Counted from the first letter of the stretch, positions 42,146 through 50,432 are shown. The stretch is 64,000 nucleotides of DNA from an uncultured Verrucomicrobiales bacterium (GCA_937905985.1 CALCWC010000087.1:1-64000); one strand, 5' to 3'. The notes: generated by a model from the sequence alone, not told the origin. Made by a program: numbers and translations.

Positions 42146-42640
42146 TTATTCCTCTCCGGCGGTGGTGTTGAGACCCACAGTGTGGATATCCGCTTCTGCC
42201 AGTGAGGCCATCACGTCCACGATGCGCTGGTGCGGAGCCTTCGGGTCACCCATCACCATCACGATGGGGGTGGTGTCCGCAGCCTTCGCCTGGTCGTTGA
42301 GCGCCTTCAGGGACTCCACGAGGGAATCCATCTTGCGCTGCTCGCGGAACGCGGCGGTCTTGGGCTTCACCATGGGATCGTACGGGCCGCCCACGGTCAT
42401 GTCGCCGTTCCACACCACGGATCCGTCAGCGGATACCTTGATGCGGCCGGGCTCCAGCGGGGGAGGCGTGGAGTTGGTGGTCTCCTGGGCGGGAATGCTG
42501 ATGTCCAGCTTCTTCTCGCTCACCAGGGAGGTGGCCACCAGGAAGTAGATGAGCAGAAGGAAACAGCAGTCAATCATCGAGGAGATGTTCATCTCCGGAT
42601 CTTCCTGCTCCTCCGTCTTGATGTTCTTGTGTCTTGCCAT
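42146..42640 (-). CDS. exbD: ExbD/TolR-family motor protein (second copy)
   Basis: A 164-aa proton-channel partner of ExbB. Short cytoplasmic tail, one membrane helix at about 22-40 containing the essential Asp24 in SSMIDCCFLLLIYFLVA, then a periplasmic domain ending IVDVMASLAEADIHTVGLNT, typical of ExbD. The sequence differs widely from the neighbouring ExbD except around the helix, so the two probably form a heteromeric stator. It lies 24 nt after the first exbD. Confidence 0.92.
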   Translation of the reverse strand: MARHKNIKTEEQEDPEMNISSMIDCCFLLLIYFLVATSLVSEKKLDISIPAQETTNSTPPPLEPGRIKVSADGSVVWNGDMTVGGPYDPMVKPKTAAFREQRKMDSLVESLKALNDQAKAADTTPIVMVMGDPKAPHQRIVDVMASLAEADIHTVGLNTTAGEE

Positions 42641-42664
42641 TGTCTTGGTGATTTTGCGGATTCT

Positions 42665-43189
42665 TTACTTCGCCGGCAGCGTGCCGAACACCAGGTTGGA
42701 TACACCCGCGCTCGCCGCGCAGCGAATCGCCTTGCACGTGCGCTCCCACGGCGCGTCCTTGTCGCCGCGCAGGTAGATCTTGATGTCCTTGTCCTCCATG
42801 TGCTTGGCCTTCATACGCTCCTTTTCCTTGGTCACGTACTCGGTCAGCAGGTTGGCCTCATCCTCGGTGTAGCCGACGTTCTTGGTGTTGTCGGACACGC
42901 CCCAGATGACGCCGGCCTTGCCCTTGTAGTTCTTGCGGAACTTCTCCTGGGCACCGGAGTCCATCTTGTCGTAATCCTTGAAGATGTTGATGACGATGCA
43001 GCCCTTGGCATCCTTCATGTCGTTGCACGTGATGGCGCTGGGCATGCGGACGCTGGGGTCCTTGGAGACGGTGATCTGGGTGGCGTTCACCACGAAGAAG
43101 ATGAGGAGGAGGAAGCAGCAGTCAATCATGGGAGACATGTTGACCTCGCCCTTGATTTCCTCTTGGTCTCTTGCGTTTTTCTTAGCCAT
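42665..43189 (-). CDS. exbD: ExbD/TolR-family motor protein (first copy)
   Basis: A 174-aa single-pass protein. Asp23 in NMSPMIDCCFLLLIFFVVNA is the proton-relay residue of the ExbD helix (about 20-38). The periplasmic part is longer and more lysine-rich than usual (KEKERMKAKHMEDKDIKIYL) but ends in the expected beta-alpha element (CKAIRCAASAGVSNLVFGT). The Cys pair CC right after the Asp is shared with the second copy. It follows exbB by 69 nt. Confidence 0.92.
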   Translation of the reverse strand: MAKKNARDQEEIKGEVNMSPMIDCCFLLLIFFVVNATQITVSKDPSVRMPSAITCNDMKDAKGCIVINIFKDYDKMDSGAQEKFRKNYKGKAGVIWGVSDNTKNVGYTEDEANLLTEYVTKEKERMKAKHMEDKDIKIYLRGDKDAPWERTCKAIRCAASAGVSNLVFGTLPAK

Positions 43190-43258
43190 GAGTAGAAGTG
43201 TGGCTTGGGGTTACTCCCGCCGCCGGGATGGGGCGGCGGGCCTCACGGGCGGCAGGCC

Positions 43259-44092
43259 TTAGGCCTGAACTTCCTCGGCACCCTCTGCGCCTTCCTCGCC
43301 CTCAACGTCCAGACCCTCCGGGATACGGGCGAGCTGGGCTTCGGCGTTGATGACGTTGATGGAGGTGTTGACCATCTCTTCCACGGTGTTGATGCAGGAA
43401 GCCTCCAGAGCCTGGGCCTTCTTCTTGAAGAGGAAGAAAGCGGGGATGGCGATAATGGAGATGATCAGACCCCAGAAGGTGGTGAGCAGTGCAATGGAGA
43501 TGGAACCTGCAAGGTCGCTCGGGTCAGCCTGGCCGGTGGTGGCCAGCACGCCGAACGCCATGATCATGCCCTGCACCGTACCGAACAGGCCGATGGAAGG
43601 AGCAATGGAACCGGCCAGGGCCAGGATGTCCACGTACTTCATGGTCTGCGGGCGCTCGTTGGCGGAGAAGTCGGCGATGGCGTCCTCGATGGCGTCCTTG
43701 CCCAGGTCCTCGGTGCGGTTGGCATCAATGTTGGGCAGGGCGTAGGCCACAAGGCGGCCGAGATAGGTGGGGCTCTCCGTGGCGAGCTTGATGGCGGACT
43801 GCACGCGGCACTCGCCCATCAGGCCGATAAGCTGGGCGCGCAGGGCCTCCGGGCAGAACTTCTCATCCTTGAGCTGCTGGTAGCAGTAGACGATGAGGAA
43901 GATGGTCAGGCCGAGCAGGAGCACGAGGGGAATCATGGTCCATCCACCATCGATCACCCACTGGTCAAGCATGGTCTTCTTTGTGACCTTGGCACCTTCT
44001 TCCTGAGCCCAGGCGGACGTGGAGATGGTGGCGGCGGCAAGCATTCCGAAAGTGAATGCACGGACAGCGAACCGAGAAATCATGTTCTTCAT
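43259..44092 (-). CDS. exbB: ExbB/TolQ/MotA-family proton channel
   Basis: A 277-aa inner-membrane motor subunit. It starts with an extra signal-like helix (residues 5-29, FTFGMLAAATISTSAWAQ), then three membrane helices at about 51-72, 153-183 and 197-222. GSIAPSIGLFGTVQGMIMAF is the conserved TM2 signature and ISIALLTTFWGLIISIIAIP is TM3. The cleavable N-terminal extension and the acidic C-terminus (GEEGAEGAEEVQA) are extras found in some exb clusters. No tonB or tolA follows; instead two exbD, a TPR protein and a secreted protein, so the motor probably powers a non-TonB process or uses a distant TonB. Confidence 0.92.
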   Translation of the reverse strand: MKNMISRFAVRAFTFGMLAAATISTSAWAQEEGAKVTKKTMLDQWVIDGGWTMIPLVLLLGLTIFLIVYCYQQLKDEKFCPEALRAQLIGLMGECRVQSAIKLATESPTYLGRLVAYALPNIDANRTEDLGKDAIEDAIADFSANERPQTMKYVDILALAGSIAPSIGLFGTVQGMIMAFGVLATTGQADPSDLAGSISIALLTTFWGLIISIIAIPAFFLFKKKAQALEASCINTVEEMVNTSINVINAEAQLARIPEGLDVEGEEGAEGAEEVQA

Positions 44093-44134
44093 AAGTTGCT
44101 ATAGATTGGTTGAGGTTAGAGTTTTGACGTCCTC

Positions 44135-44163
44135 CATTTAACCAAAAATCACTGCGTATGCAA
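44135..44163 (-). promoter_or_regulatory. Probable promoter of the exb operon
   Basis: Reverse-strand TTGCAT (44163-44158), 17-nt spacer, TAAATG (44140-44135), giving a leader of about 40 nt. Confidence 0.5.
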
Positions 44164-44220
44164 GCATCTTTTTCAAAATGGCGCATTTTTTTTCAGTGGA
44201 GGCGTTCTCCGGGCGCGCCA

Positions 44221-46119
44221 TCACTTCCGCTCCGCGCCGTTTCGGGGCTCCGGCTTCAGGTAGTACGATTTGAGCGGCTTGTAGCCCTTCTTGGCCATGA
44301 GAGCGTCCCAGTCCTTGGGCAGCTCAATCTTCACGGTGGCGTATCCCCCGCCGGGCAGGCACATGGTTTTGTTGCGGTTGACATCGCCCGTCACCAGCAT
44401 GGCGGTTTTGCCCGCCTGCATCACGGGAACGGTTTGCAGGCGTTCCATGCCGCACCACTCCAGCCAGACGGGCGTGGCGGTTTCCGCGGCGCCCTCGGCG
44501 CGTGCGATTTTGTCGATGTGGTCGTCCACGGAGTAGGTGGCGGGGTTGAAGGCGCTGCCGGGGTTGGCCCAGTAGTTGGCGGTGGCGCGCTGCTCCAGCG
44601 GCACGCGCGCGGTGGCCACCAGGGCTTTTTCCAGCTGTTCCTTGCTCTTGTACCTGGTGGCGAGGTCGCGCGCCACAAACCCGGTGATGAGCATGGTTCG
44701 GTAGACGCACGGAGTGCCGCTGCCCACGGCGAATTGCTGCTTTTCCGTGGCGTCCCAGGCCATCAGCTCCATGATGACCTGCGGGTCGGAGGATGCGGGG
44801 GCGAGGTTGTTTCCCCAGCAGAGGGCGGAGGCGGCGGTGAGTGCGTTTTCATTCAGCTGCATGCCGCGCTGCATGTGGTAGGGGAGCCAGCCGATGGCGA
44901 GGGCGGCGGGCTCGTCTTCCGCAAGGCACCAGGGCATGAGGTAGCCGAAGGTGCCCATGCGGTTCTGCTTGGTGTAGTAGCCGCCGAAGTTGAGCATGGC
45001 GAGGTTGATGAAGCGCCCGATGGCGGCGTTGCGGCGGTCGCTGATTTCGCCCTGGCCGTTGTCCAGCCCGAGTTGCCGTGCGATGGGGCCGTTCACCCAG
45101 CAGTACGGGGTCCAGGCGTGCGTGCTGGCCAGCGTGCGCCGGAAATCGCCGTTGGCCATGGCCTTGGTGAACGCCAGCAGGATGGGCATGTACTCCGGCG
45201 GGCAACCCGCCATCACGCCGTTGGCCGCCACATGCCTCACCTTCACCTCGCGCCGCGCCGGCGGCACCACCGCCACCGTGTCGTCCGCCGCTGCATCCGT
45301 GTACTTCAGGAACTCCGCGATGGCGTGTCTGGTGGGCGGCATCACGGGCAGTCCATCGCTCCACCCTTGTTCCGCGAAGTAGGCGTTCACCTGGTCCAGC
45401 GAGCCCTTGAAGACCACGCCATCCCGCTTCTTGGAGGTGTCTTTGGAGAGTTCCTTATCGGACAGCGGCTTGGTGAGGGCTTTTTCAATTTGCGGCCACA
45501 GCACCTTGCGGGTGTTCTCCAGCAGCTCGTCGCGGGAGTGCGAGGAGAACGCGCCGGGGTACTCCGCCACGCGCGGAACGGGAACTCCCGCCGCATGACC
45601 GGCAAACTTCGCCTGCTCCGTGAAACCGGGTGCGGCAATCATCACGGAGGGAATGCCTTCATGCTCCGCTGCAATGCACGAGCCCATTTCCTTGGGCGTG
45701 CAGAGCCCGCAGCCGCCGTTGCCGGAGATGACCGCATCCACTTTCAGCTCGTGCAGCTTCGCAACGAAGGCGTCCTTCTGCGCGCGCACCACGCCCGGCC
45801 CCGGCCAGGGGCCCGCGGAGCCCACCTCGCTCAGCACGTACACCCTCGCCTTGGGATATTTCTGCAGGATGAGGCGCTTCAGCTCCGGGTGCGTGACGTA
45901 GGCCATGAAACTGCCGCCCACGATGGCGATGGTCTTGCCGTCCAGCGTGCTGAGCCGCGGTGCCTGCTTGATGTTTTCCACGCGGCTCTCTCCCACGGGG
46001 GAGTACACGGCGTACTGCGCCCCGCCGGGCGCTGCGGGGGCGGCGCATTGCCCGTCTGTGCAATCCTGCCCTGCAACCAGTGAACCCAGGGCCAGTGCGG
46101 TAACAAATAATGCTTTCAT
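44221..46119 (-). CDS. Exported UGSC-family-like protein (Cys variant)
   Basis: A 632-aa protein with a signal peptide (MKALFVTALALGSLVAG) and Cys-rich start of the mature part (QDCTDGQCAAP). Residues about 60-230 form a Rossmann-like domain with GNGGCGLCTPKEMGSC, resembling the U-G-S-C-T loop of the UGSC (seleno)protein family but with Cys137 in the selenocysteine place and Leu for Ser; the following EHEGIPSVMIAAPGF also fits. The C-terminal half (from WSDGLPVMPPTRHAIAEFL, with VMAGCPPEYMPILLAF and VNGPIARQLGLDNGQGE) matches the domain that in this family usually accompanies it. Chemistry is unknown, perhaps redox. The MKALF start is preferred over MRRGF ten codons upstream. Confidence 0.6.
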   Translation of the reverse strand: MKALFVTALALGSLVAGQDCTDGQCAAPAAPGGAQYAVYSPVGESRVENIKQAPRLSTLDGKTIAIVGGSFMAYVTHPELKRLILQKYPKARVYVLSEVGSAGPWPGPGVVRAQKDAFVAKLHELKVDAVISGNGGCGLCTPKEMGSCIAAEHEGIPSVMIAAPGFTEQAKFAGHAAGVPVPRVAEYPGAFSSHSRDELLENTRKVLWPQIEKALTKPLSDKELSKDTSKKRDGVVFKGSLDQVNAYFAEQGWSDGLPVMPPTRHAIAEFLKYTDAAADDTVAVVPPARREVKVRHVAANGVMAGCPPEYMPILLAFTKAMANGDFRRTLASTHAWTPYCWVNGPIARQLGLDNGQGEISDRRNAAIGRFINLAMLNFGGYYTKQNRMGTFGYLMPWCLAEDEPAALAIGWLPYHMQRGMQLNENALTAASALCWGNNLAPASSDPQVIMELMAWDATEKQQFAVGSGTPCVYRTMLITGFVARDLATRYKSKEQLEKALVATARVPLEQRATANYWANPGSAFNPATYSVDDHIDKIARAEGAAETATPVWLEWCGMERLQTVPVMQAGKTAMLVTGDVNRNKTMCLPGGGYATVKIELPKDWDALMAKKGYKPLKSYYLKPEPRNGAERK

Positions 46120-46177
46120 ACCGGTTGAGAGCGCAAAGCCCCGCCGCATTTCAACATGCCGCCGGGGTGCCCGCCTG

Positions 46178-46215
46178 AAAAAAAAAGACCACCGGCCCTT
46201 GCAGAGCCGGTGGTC
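46178..46215 (-). terminator. Intrinsic terminator of the small lipoprotein gene
   Basis: Perfect 10-bp stem GACCACCGGC / GCCGGTGGTC, 9-nt loop and nine T on the reverse strand, 25 nt after the stop. Confidence 0.93.
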
Positions 46216-46239
46216 CCGATAAGAATGAAGACTGAAATC

Positions 46240-46410
46240 TTACTTGCACTTGCCCTTGGCGGTCCACACCTTCACGGGCACGTATTGCTGCTGGGGAACA
46301 TCACAGTTGCCGGGCAGGGGACGGAGCTTGGGCATAGGCTGCGACTGGCAGCAGCAGGAGCTGAAGCTCAGAGCGCAGACAACAGTGAGAATGAGAGTGA
46401 ATGCTTTCAT
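46240..46410 (-). CDS. Small Cys-rich lipoprotein
   Basis: A 56-aa protein: signal peptide MKAFTLILTVVCALSFSSC with the lipobox FSSC (Cys19), followed by two further Cys (CCC) and a short Pro/Gln-rich mature segment ending VKVWTAKGKCK. It has its own good promoter and a strong terminator, so it is a complete single-gene unit despite its size. Function unknown. Confidence 0.8.
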   Translation of the reverse strand: MKAFTLILTVVCALSFSSCCCQSQPMPKLRPLPGNCDVPQQQYVPVKVWTAKGKCK

Positions 46411-46441
46411 GAAAGTAGGACGTTTAATGCTTACGATGGAC

Positions 46442-46470
46442 ATTAAAGCAGAAATGCCGTGTAGAGTCAA
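46442..46470 (-). promoter_or_regulatory. Promoter of the small lipoprotein
   Basis: Reverse-strand TTGACT (46470-46465), 17-nt spacer, TTTAAT (46447-46442), with a leader of about 25 nt. Confidence 0.7.
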
Positions 46471-46495
46471 CCGAAAATTTCACCGCGCCGCGATT

Positions 46496-48358
46496 TTATT
46501 TGCCGGGGGTGGAAAAATCGGCATCGAACACCAGCACCTCGAAGGGCTCCAAGCGCACATGCACCGAGCCCTCCGCCGGGATGGCAAGCTCCTTCACGCG
46601 CTGGTCCGCATATGCGGCCTGCAGCTGGATGGCTCCCTTCGCGGTGGGCTCGAACGCGGCGGCGGTCAGTTCAATTTCCTGCGGCTGGTCGTCCGGGTTG
46701 CGCAGGGCGAGCGTGGCCCCGCGGTCCGCGCGCCAGGCGGCATAGCCGTACACGTGCCCCTCGCCGGGATCGCCGCCCACCCAGTGGGCATCCGCCAGCA
46801 CGGGCGCCCACTTGTGGCTCCACTTGAGCGCGGCCGCCACGTCATCCCACGCGGCATCGTTCATCATGCCGGGGGTGAGGTAGAGCTCCTGCTGGTTGGC
46901 GCCGCTGGCACAGAGCATGCGGGCATCGGAGCGCATGTTGTTGTTGACGGGGAAGGAGAGGTCCTTTGCGGATTCACAGGCTCCGCCCAGCTCTGCGGCG
47001 GCGATGGTGGGATCCGCGCCATCCGGGCGTGCGTCACTGGTGTGCGCGGCCTGGAATTCCGTGCCCAGCACCAGGCCGTGGTGCATGAGCGAGTTGAGCG
47101 GGTAGAGCGGCGCGCGCTTCACGATGACGCGGTAGCAGCTCATGTCGCGGTAGGTCATGTAGCGCTCGCGGTTGTTGCCCTTGCCGTGCCATGCCACGTC
47201 TGCGGAGCCCGTGCGCCAGGTGCAGTCCACGTACATGAGCCAGAACGGGCTGGGCCAAGTGCCCACCGTGGTGCTCAGGAAGAGCTCCGGGTCCACCTTG
47301 CGCAGTTCCTTGGAGATATCCAGCAGCGCCATGAAATGCGGCGACACGCCGTCGCCCGCGCGGTCCCACTTGAAGAAGTTGCTGCCGTCTTTCTGCATGA
47401 GGTCGCGGCAGCGGTTCAGGTACCACTTGCCATAGCCGGGGTAGGAGAGGTCAAGCTCTTTGGCATCCTGCGGGATGAGCCCCATGTTGCGCGCGTGTTG
47501 GGTGCGCTCCGCCTGGCCGCTGTAGCCGCCGAGTGGGGATATCCAGATGCCGAAGTGCGCGCCGATGTCCTGCGCGGCTTTCGTGACCTTGGAGAATCCG
47601 TTGGGGAACTTCTGCGGGTGCGGCTGCCACAGGTCCGCGTTGTAGTCGTCCCACCCATCGTCCAGCACAAAGGAATCCACCTTCACGCCGCGTTTCTGCA
47701 CCAGCTCGCGCCCGTAGGCGTCAATGGTCTTGAGCAGCTTTTCCTCCGTGGGGTTCAGGCCGTACTCGTACCAGCAGTTGTACTGCACCACCTGGTGGTA
47801 GGGCACGGCGCGCTCGCGCTCCAGGTAGGCCAGGAAGGCTCGGCGCAGCTGTCCTTCCGGGTAGACGCCCTCCACGGTGGTGAAGCTCACGCTCTGGCCC
47901 TTCGCCAGCGGCAGGTTGCAGGTGAGGCCCACGCTGCCCTTGCCATCCGTTACGGTGGCCTGCGCCACCGGCAGCTCGATGCCGTAGAAGCGGTGCGCCT
48001 TCGTGTCCACCAGCGGCGTGCCGGGCACCTCGCCCGGTATCATGTAGCTGCCGCCTTCCAGCTGGATGGGCGTGAAGCCTGTCAGCACGGTGTCCCTGGT
48101 GGCGGTGAGCGTGTATGTGCGGCGCAGGTAGTGGGCGTTCTCCGCGGCCTCCGTGCGGCAGGTGACCTTGATGCCGGCATCTTCCGCCAGCTGCGCCGGA
48201 GCATCGGCGCTGTAGGTGCCGGTGTTGGTGACCACCAGCAGCGGTGTGCATGCGGCGGAGAGTTCTTCTGCGGCGGGCAGCGTGCCCGGATAGGGCACGC
48301 TCGGTTCAACGGCAACGGCGGTCATGGCGAACAGTGCAGTTAAGAGCAGGCTTTTCAT
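46496..48358 (-). CDS. Secreted GH36-like alpha-galactosidase/alpha-GalNAcase
   Basis: A 620-aa exported glycosidase (signal peptide LLLTALFAMTAVAV). N-terminal beta-sandwich to about residue 190, then a TIM barrel: VDSFVLDDGWDDYNADLW near 228-244, FPNGFSKVTKAAQDIGAHFG with IWISPLGGY, and FFKWDRAGDG, in which Asp332 of KWD is the expected GH36 nucleophile. A C-terminal beta domain ends VRLEPFEVLVFDADF. GH36 enzymes remove alpha-linked galactose or N-acetylgalactosamine, for example blood-group sugars on mucin; which one cannot be told here. Its near-leaderless promoter is divergent from that of the acyltransferase gene. Confidence 0.8.
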   Translation of the reverse strand: MKSLLLTALFAMTAVAVEPSVPYPGTLPAAEELSAACTPLLVVTNTGTYSADAPAQLAEDAGIKVTCRTEAAENAHYLRRTYTLTATRDTVLTGFTPIQLEGGSYMIPGEVPGTPLVDTKAHRFYGIELPVAQATVTDGKGSVGLTCNLPLAKGQSVSFTTVEGVYPEGQLRRAFLAYLERERAVPYHQVVQYNCWYEYGLNPTEEKLLKTIDAYGRELVQKRGVKVDSFVLDDGWDDYNADLWQPHPQKFPNGFSKVTKAAQDIGAHFGIWISPLGGYSGQAERTQHARNMGLIPQDAKELDLSYPGYGKWYLNRCRDLMQKDGSNFFKWDRAGDGVSPHFMALLDISKELRKVDPELFLSTTVGTWPSPFWLMYVDCTWRTGSADVAWHGKGNNRERYMTYRDMSCYRVIVKRAPLYPLNSLMHHGLVLGTEFQAAHTSDARPDGADPTIAAAELGGACESAKDLSFPVNNNMRSDARMLCASGANQQELYLTPGMMNDAAWDDVAAALKWSHKWAPVLADAHWVGGDPGEGHVYGYAAWRADRGATLALRNPDDQPQEIELTAAAFEPTAKGAIQLQAAYADQRVKELAIPAEGSVHVRLEPFEVLVFDADFSTPGK

Positions 48359-48367
48359 TGCCCCGCC

Positions 48368-48396
48368 ATTCTACCTCCCCGTTTTCGCATTGTCCA
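48368..48396 (-). promoter_or_regulatory. Promoter of the GH36-like gene
   Basis: Reverse-strand TGGACA (48396-48391), 17-nt spacer, TAGAAT (48373-48368), ATG 9 nt later. Confidence 0.65.
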
Positions 48397-48408
48397 TGTT
48401 TTTTCCTG

Positions 48409-48438
48409 TTGACACGGCGAGACTTCGGCGGTTATAGT
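48409..48438 (+). promoter_or_regulatory. Promoter of the HGSNAT-like gene, predicting a leaderless mRNA
   Basis: TTGACA at 48409-48414, 18-nt spacer, TATAGT at 48433-48438, with the ATG exactly 7 nt after the -10 box. Confidence 0.78.
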
Positions 48439-48445
48439 CGCGCCC

Positions 48446-49564
48446 ATGGCATCATCTCGTATCACAAGTATCGACACCTTGCGCGGGGCGGACATGGCTG
48501 CGCTTGCGGGCGGGGCAGCGCTGCTGCTGGAAATCCTGCGCGCCGTTTGCGGGGATGCGCTCCCGGCAGGAGTGGCGGCGCAATTCACGCACGGGAGCTG
48601 GGGAGAGCCGTTCACCTGCTGGGATTTGGTGATGCCGCTGTTCATCTTCATCGTGGGGTGCTCCATGCCGTTCGCCTTCGACAAGTACAGCAGGGAAGGG
48701 GGCGGGAACTGGCGCCGCCATGCCGCGTGGCGCGTGCTGCGCCGCGTGCTTGTGCTCTTTGTGCTGGGCATGGTGGTGCAGGGCAACCTGCTGGGTTTTG
48801 ACACGGAGCACATGAGCCTGTTCTGCAACACGCTGCAGGCCATTGCCGCCGGGTATCTCATCGCCGCGCCGTTCCTGATGTGGGGCGGCGTGCGCAGCCA
48901 GGCCACCGGCTGCGTGTGCTGCCTGGCGCTGTATTGGGCAGCCATGCGCTTCATCCCCTACGCTGGGCATGAGGCGGGGCTCTTCCAACCATACGACAAC
49001 CTGGCGTACTACATCGACTGCACGCTGGAAGGCCATTGGCAGGACGGCACGTGGTACCCGTGGATCCTGCCGTCGCTCTCGTTCGGGGGGCTGGTGCTCA
49101 TGGGTGTGCTGGGAGGGCAGGCTCTGCGGCTGCTTTCCCCGTCCAAATCCGCGCTGGCGCTGGCAGCGGCGGGGCTGCTCTGCCTGGGCGCCGCCCTGGC
49201 GCTGGAATACGACACGCCGCTCCTGAAACACCTGTTCACCACCACCATGGTGCTGTGGAGCGGCGGTTGGAGCCTGCTTTTGCTCGCGGCTTTCCACGTG
49301 GTGTTCGACATGTGCCCGCACACGCAAAAAATCGCCGCGCTATTCCAGGGGTTCGGCACCAACGCCATCCTGGCGTACATGCTCATTGAGATGCGCGGCA
49401 TAGGCGGGCATTCCTTCTGGTGGGGAATCACGCAGCCGCTGTTTGGCGGATTGGCATCGCAATGCGGGCAGTACGGCCCGCTGGTGTTCCAGGCTTTCTC
49501 CTTCCTGCTGCTGTGGGTGCTCTTGGAAATCCTGCGCCGCCACCGTATCATGCTACGCGTGTAA
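48446..49564 (+). CDS. HGSNAT/DUF5009-type membrane acyltransferase
   Basis: A 372-aa multi-pass membrane protein with about ten hydrophobic helices. The start RITSIDTLRGADMAAL is the signature of the heparan-alpha-glucosaminide N-acetyltransferase-like family (related to DUF1624/DUF5009), followed by WDLVMPLFIFIVGCSMPFAF. Family members move acetyl groups across the membrane to terminal hexosamines. Placed beside a secreted glycosidase, it may acetylate liberated or surface amino sugars, but that is inference. Cytoplasmic loops are Arg-rich (RRHAAWRVLRR), fitting the positive-inside rule. Confidence 0.85.
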   Translation: MASSRITSIDTLRGADMAALAGGAALLLEILRAVCGDALPAGVAAQFTHGSWGEPFTCWDLVMPLFIFIVGCSMPFAFDKYSREGGGNWRRHAAWRVLRRVLVLFVLGMVVQGNLLGFDTEHMSLFCNTLQAIAAGYLIAAPFLMWGGVRSQATGCVCCLALYWAAMRFIPYAGHEAGLFQPYDNLAYYIDCTLEGHWQDGTWYPWILPSLSFGGLVLMGVLGGQALRLLSPSKSALALAAAGLLCLGAALALEYDTPLLKHLFTTTMVLWSGGWSLLLLAAFHVVFDMCPHTQKIAALFQGFGTNAILAYMLIEMRGIGGHSFWWGITQPLFGGLASQCGQYGPLVFQAFSFLLLWVLLEILRRHRIMLRV

Positions 49565-49595
49565 ACCTGTGCCTCCCTGGGCGTCAATTTCCCGC

Positions 49596-49624
49596 TTGCC
49601 CGCAGAATGGTTTCAGGGTAGAAT
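49596..49624 (+). promoter_or_regulatory. Promoter of the 61-aa protein
   Basis: TTGCCC at 49596-49601, 17-nt spacer, TAGAAT at 49619-49624. The ATG at 49635 is 10 nt downstream; the alternative ATG at 49623 lies within the -10 box and is excluded. Confidence 0.65.
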
Positions 49625-49634
49625 GGAGAGCGAC

Positions 49635-49820
49635 ATGGAACAAGCAGACGAACTTCCCAACTACGCCGTCAACGATCCGCGAGAACTCATCCGTTTCCTG
49701 CAGGATGCCTACCGCCAGCGCAAGGATGTGGTGATACGCGCGGACGACTGCCGCTACCTGGCGGATGCTCTCCAGGAACGCTTGAGCTCTGCGGACTATT
49801 CCGGCCCCACGCTGCTGTAG
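49635..49820 (+). CDS. Small acidic protein of unknown function (61 aa)
   Basis: A short cytoplasmic protein, MEQADELPNYAVNDPRELIR at the start and ALQERLSSADYSGPTLL at the end, predicted to hold two amphipathic helices (PRELIRFLQDAYRQRKDVV and CRYLADALQERLSS). It has its own promoter and is followed by a strong terminator, which together make a real gene likely. No family recognised. Confidence 0.65.
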   Translation: MEQADELPNYAVNDPRELIRFLQDAYRQRKDVVIRADDCRYLADALQERLSSADYSGPTLL

Positions 49821-49848
49821 GCGGCGTAGCCCGGTGCCCGGCGGATAC

Positions 49849-49892
49849 AGCGAAACCCGCTCCTGCAAGGGCAGGGCGGGTTCGCTATTTTT
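49849..49892 (+). terminator. Intrinsic terminator after the 61-aa protein gene
   Basis: Stem AGCGAAACCCGC / GCGGGTTCGCT with one bulge, an internal CCTGC/GCAGG extension, then TATTTTTG. It also lies just beyond the stop of the convergent Sel1 gene. Confidence 0.85.
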
Positions 49893-49913
49893 GCTTTCGC
49901 TATTCCAGCGTGC

Positions 49914-50423
49914 TTACATGGCAGAGCCGTTGCCGGTGCGGCCGTCCTCGCCGTCAGGACGGGAGGCGTCCTTGCTGCCCTTGCTGCCACCCTTGCAGCA
50001 ATTGCCCCACATGCTCTTGTACTTGGCGGCCATCTCCGGGTCCTTGTCCACACCCTTGCCGTCCGTGTACATCTGGCAGAGTGCGCGGCATGCGCCGGCA
50101 TGGCCGTCCTCCGCTGCCTTCTGCAGGCCCGGAAGCGCCTTGCTGTACATTTCCGCCGCCTTGTCGCTGTCCTGAGGCATGGAGATGCCGTTGTCCATCA
50201 TGTACGCCACGGTGTACTGCGCAATCGGGTTGCCGTTGGCTGCTTCCCACGTCACGGAGTCAACGTTCACCCACACGGAGTCGCCACAGGAGATTCCCTT
50301 GTCCGACATGGTGCAGATGGGCTTGTTGTCAGCTGCGGCGGGAGCGCCGTTGATGGTTTCGGCCGCCATGAGATTCAGCCCCAGCAGGGCTGCCACTACT
50401 GTTGTTGTTGCTATGTTGTTCAT
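49914..50423 (-). CDS. Exported Sel1-repeat protein
   Basis: A 169-aa protein with a signal peptide (TTTVVAALLGLNLMAAE). Residues about 60-135 hold two Sel1-like repeats: AQYTVAYMMDNGISMPQDSD with AAEMYSKAL, and GACRALCQMYTDGKGVDKDP with EMAAKYKSM. The tail is Gly/Lys/Asp-rich with a Cys pair (NCCKGGSKGSKD). Sel1 proteins are protein-interaction scaffolds; here the Cys residues may form disulfides in the periplasm. No further function can be read. Confidence 0.78.
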   Translation of the reverse strand: MNNIATTTVVAALLGLNLMAAETINGAPAAADNKPICTMSDKGISCGDSVWVNVDSVTWEAANGNPIAQYTVAYMMDNGISMPQDSDKAAEMYSKALPGLQKAAEDGHAGACRALCQMYTDGKGVDKDPEMAAKYKSMWGNCCKGGSKGSKDASRPDGEDGRTGNGSAM

Positions 50424-50432
50424 AGGCTGCCC

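Noticed and set aside
44221..46119. Selenocysteine incorporation in the UGSC-like protein
   Set aside because: The position is encoded by a Cys codon and the frame has no internal TGA, so no recoding is needed.
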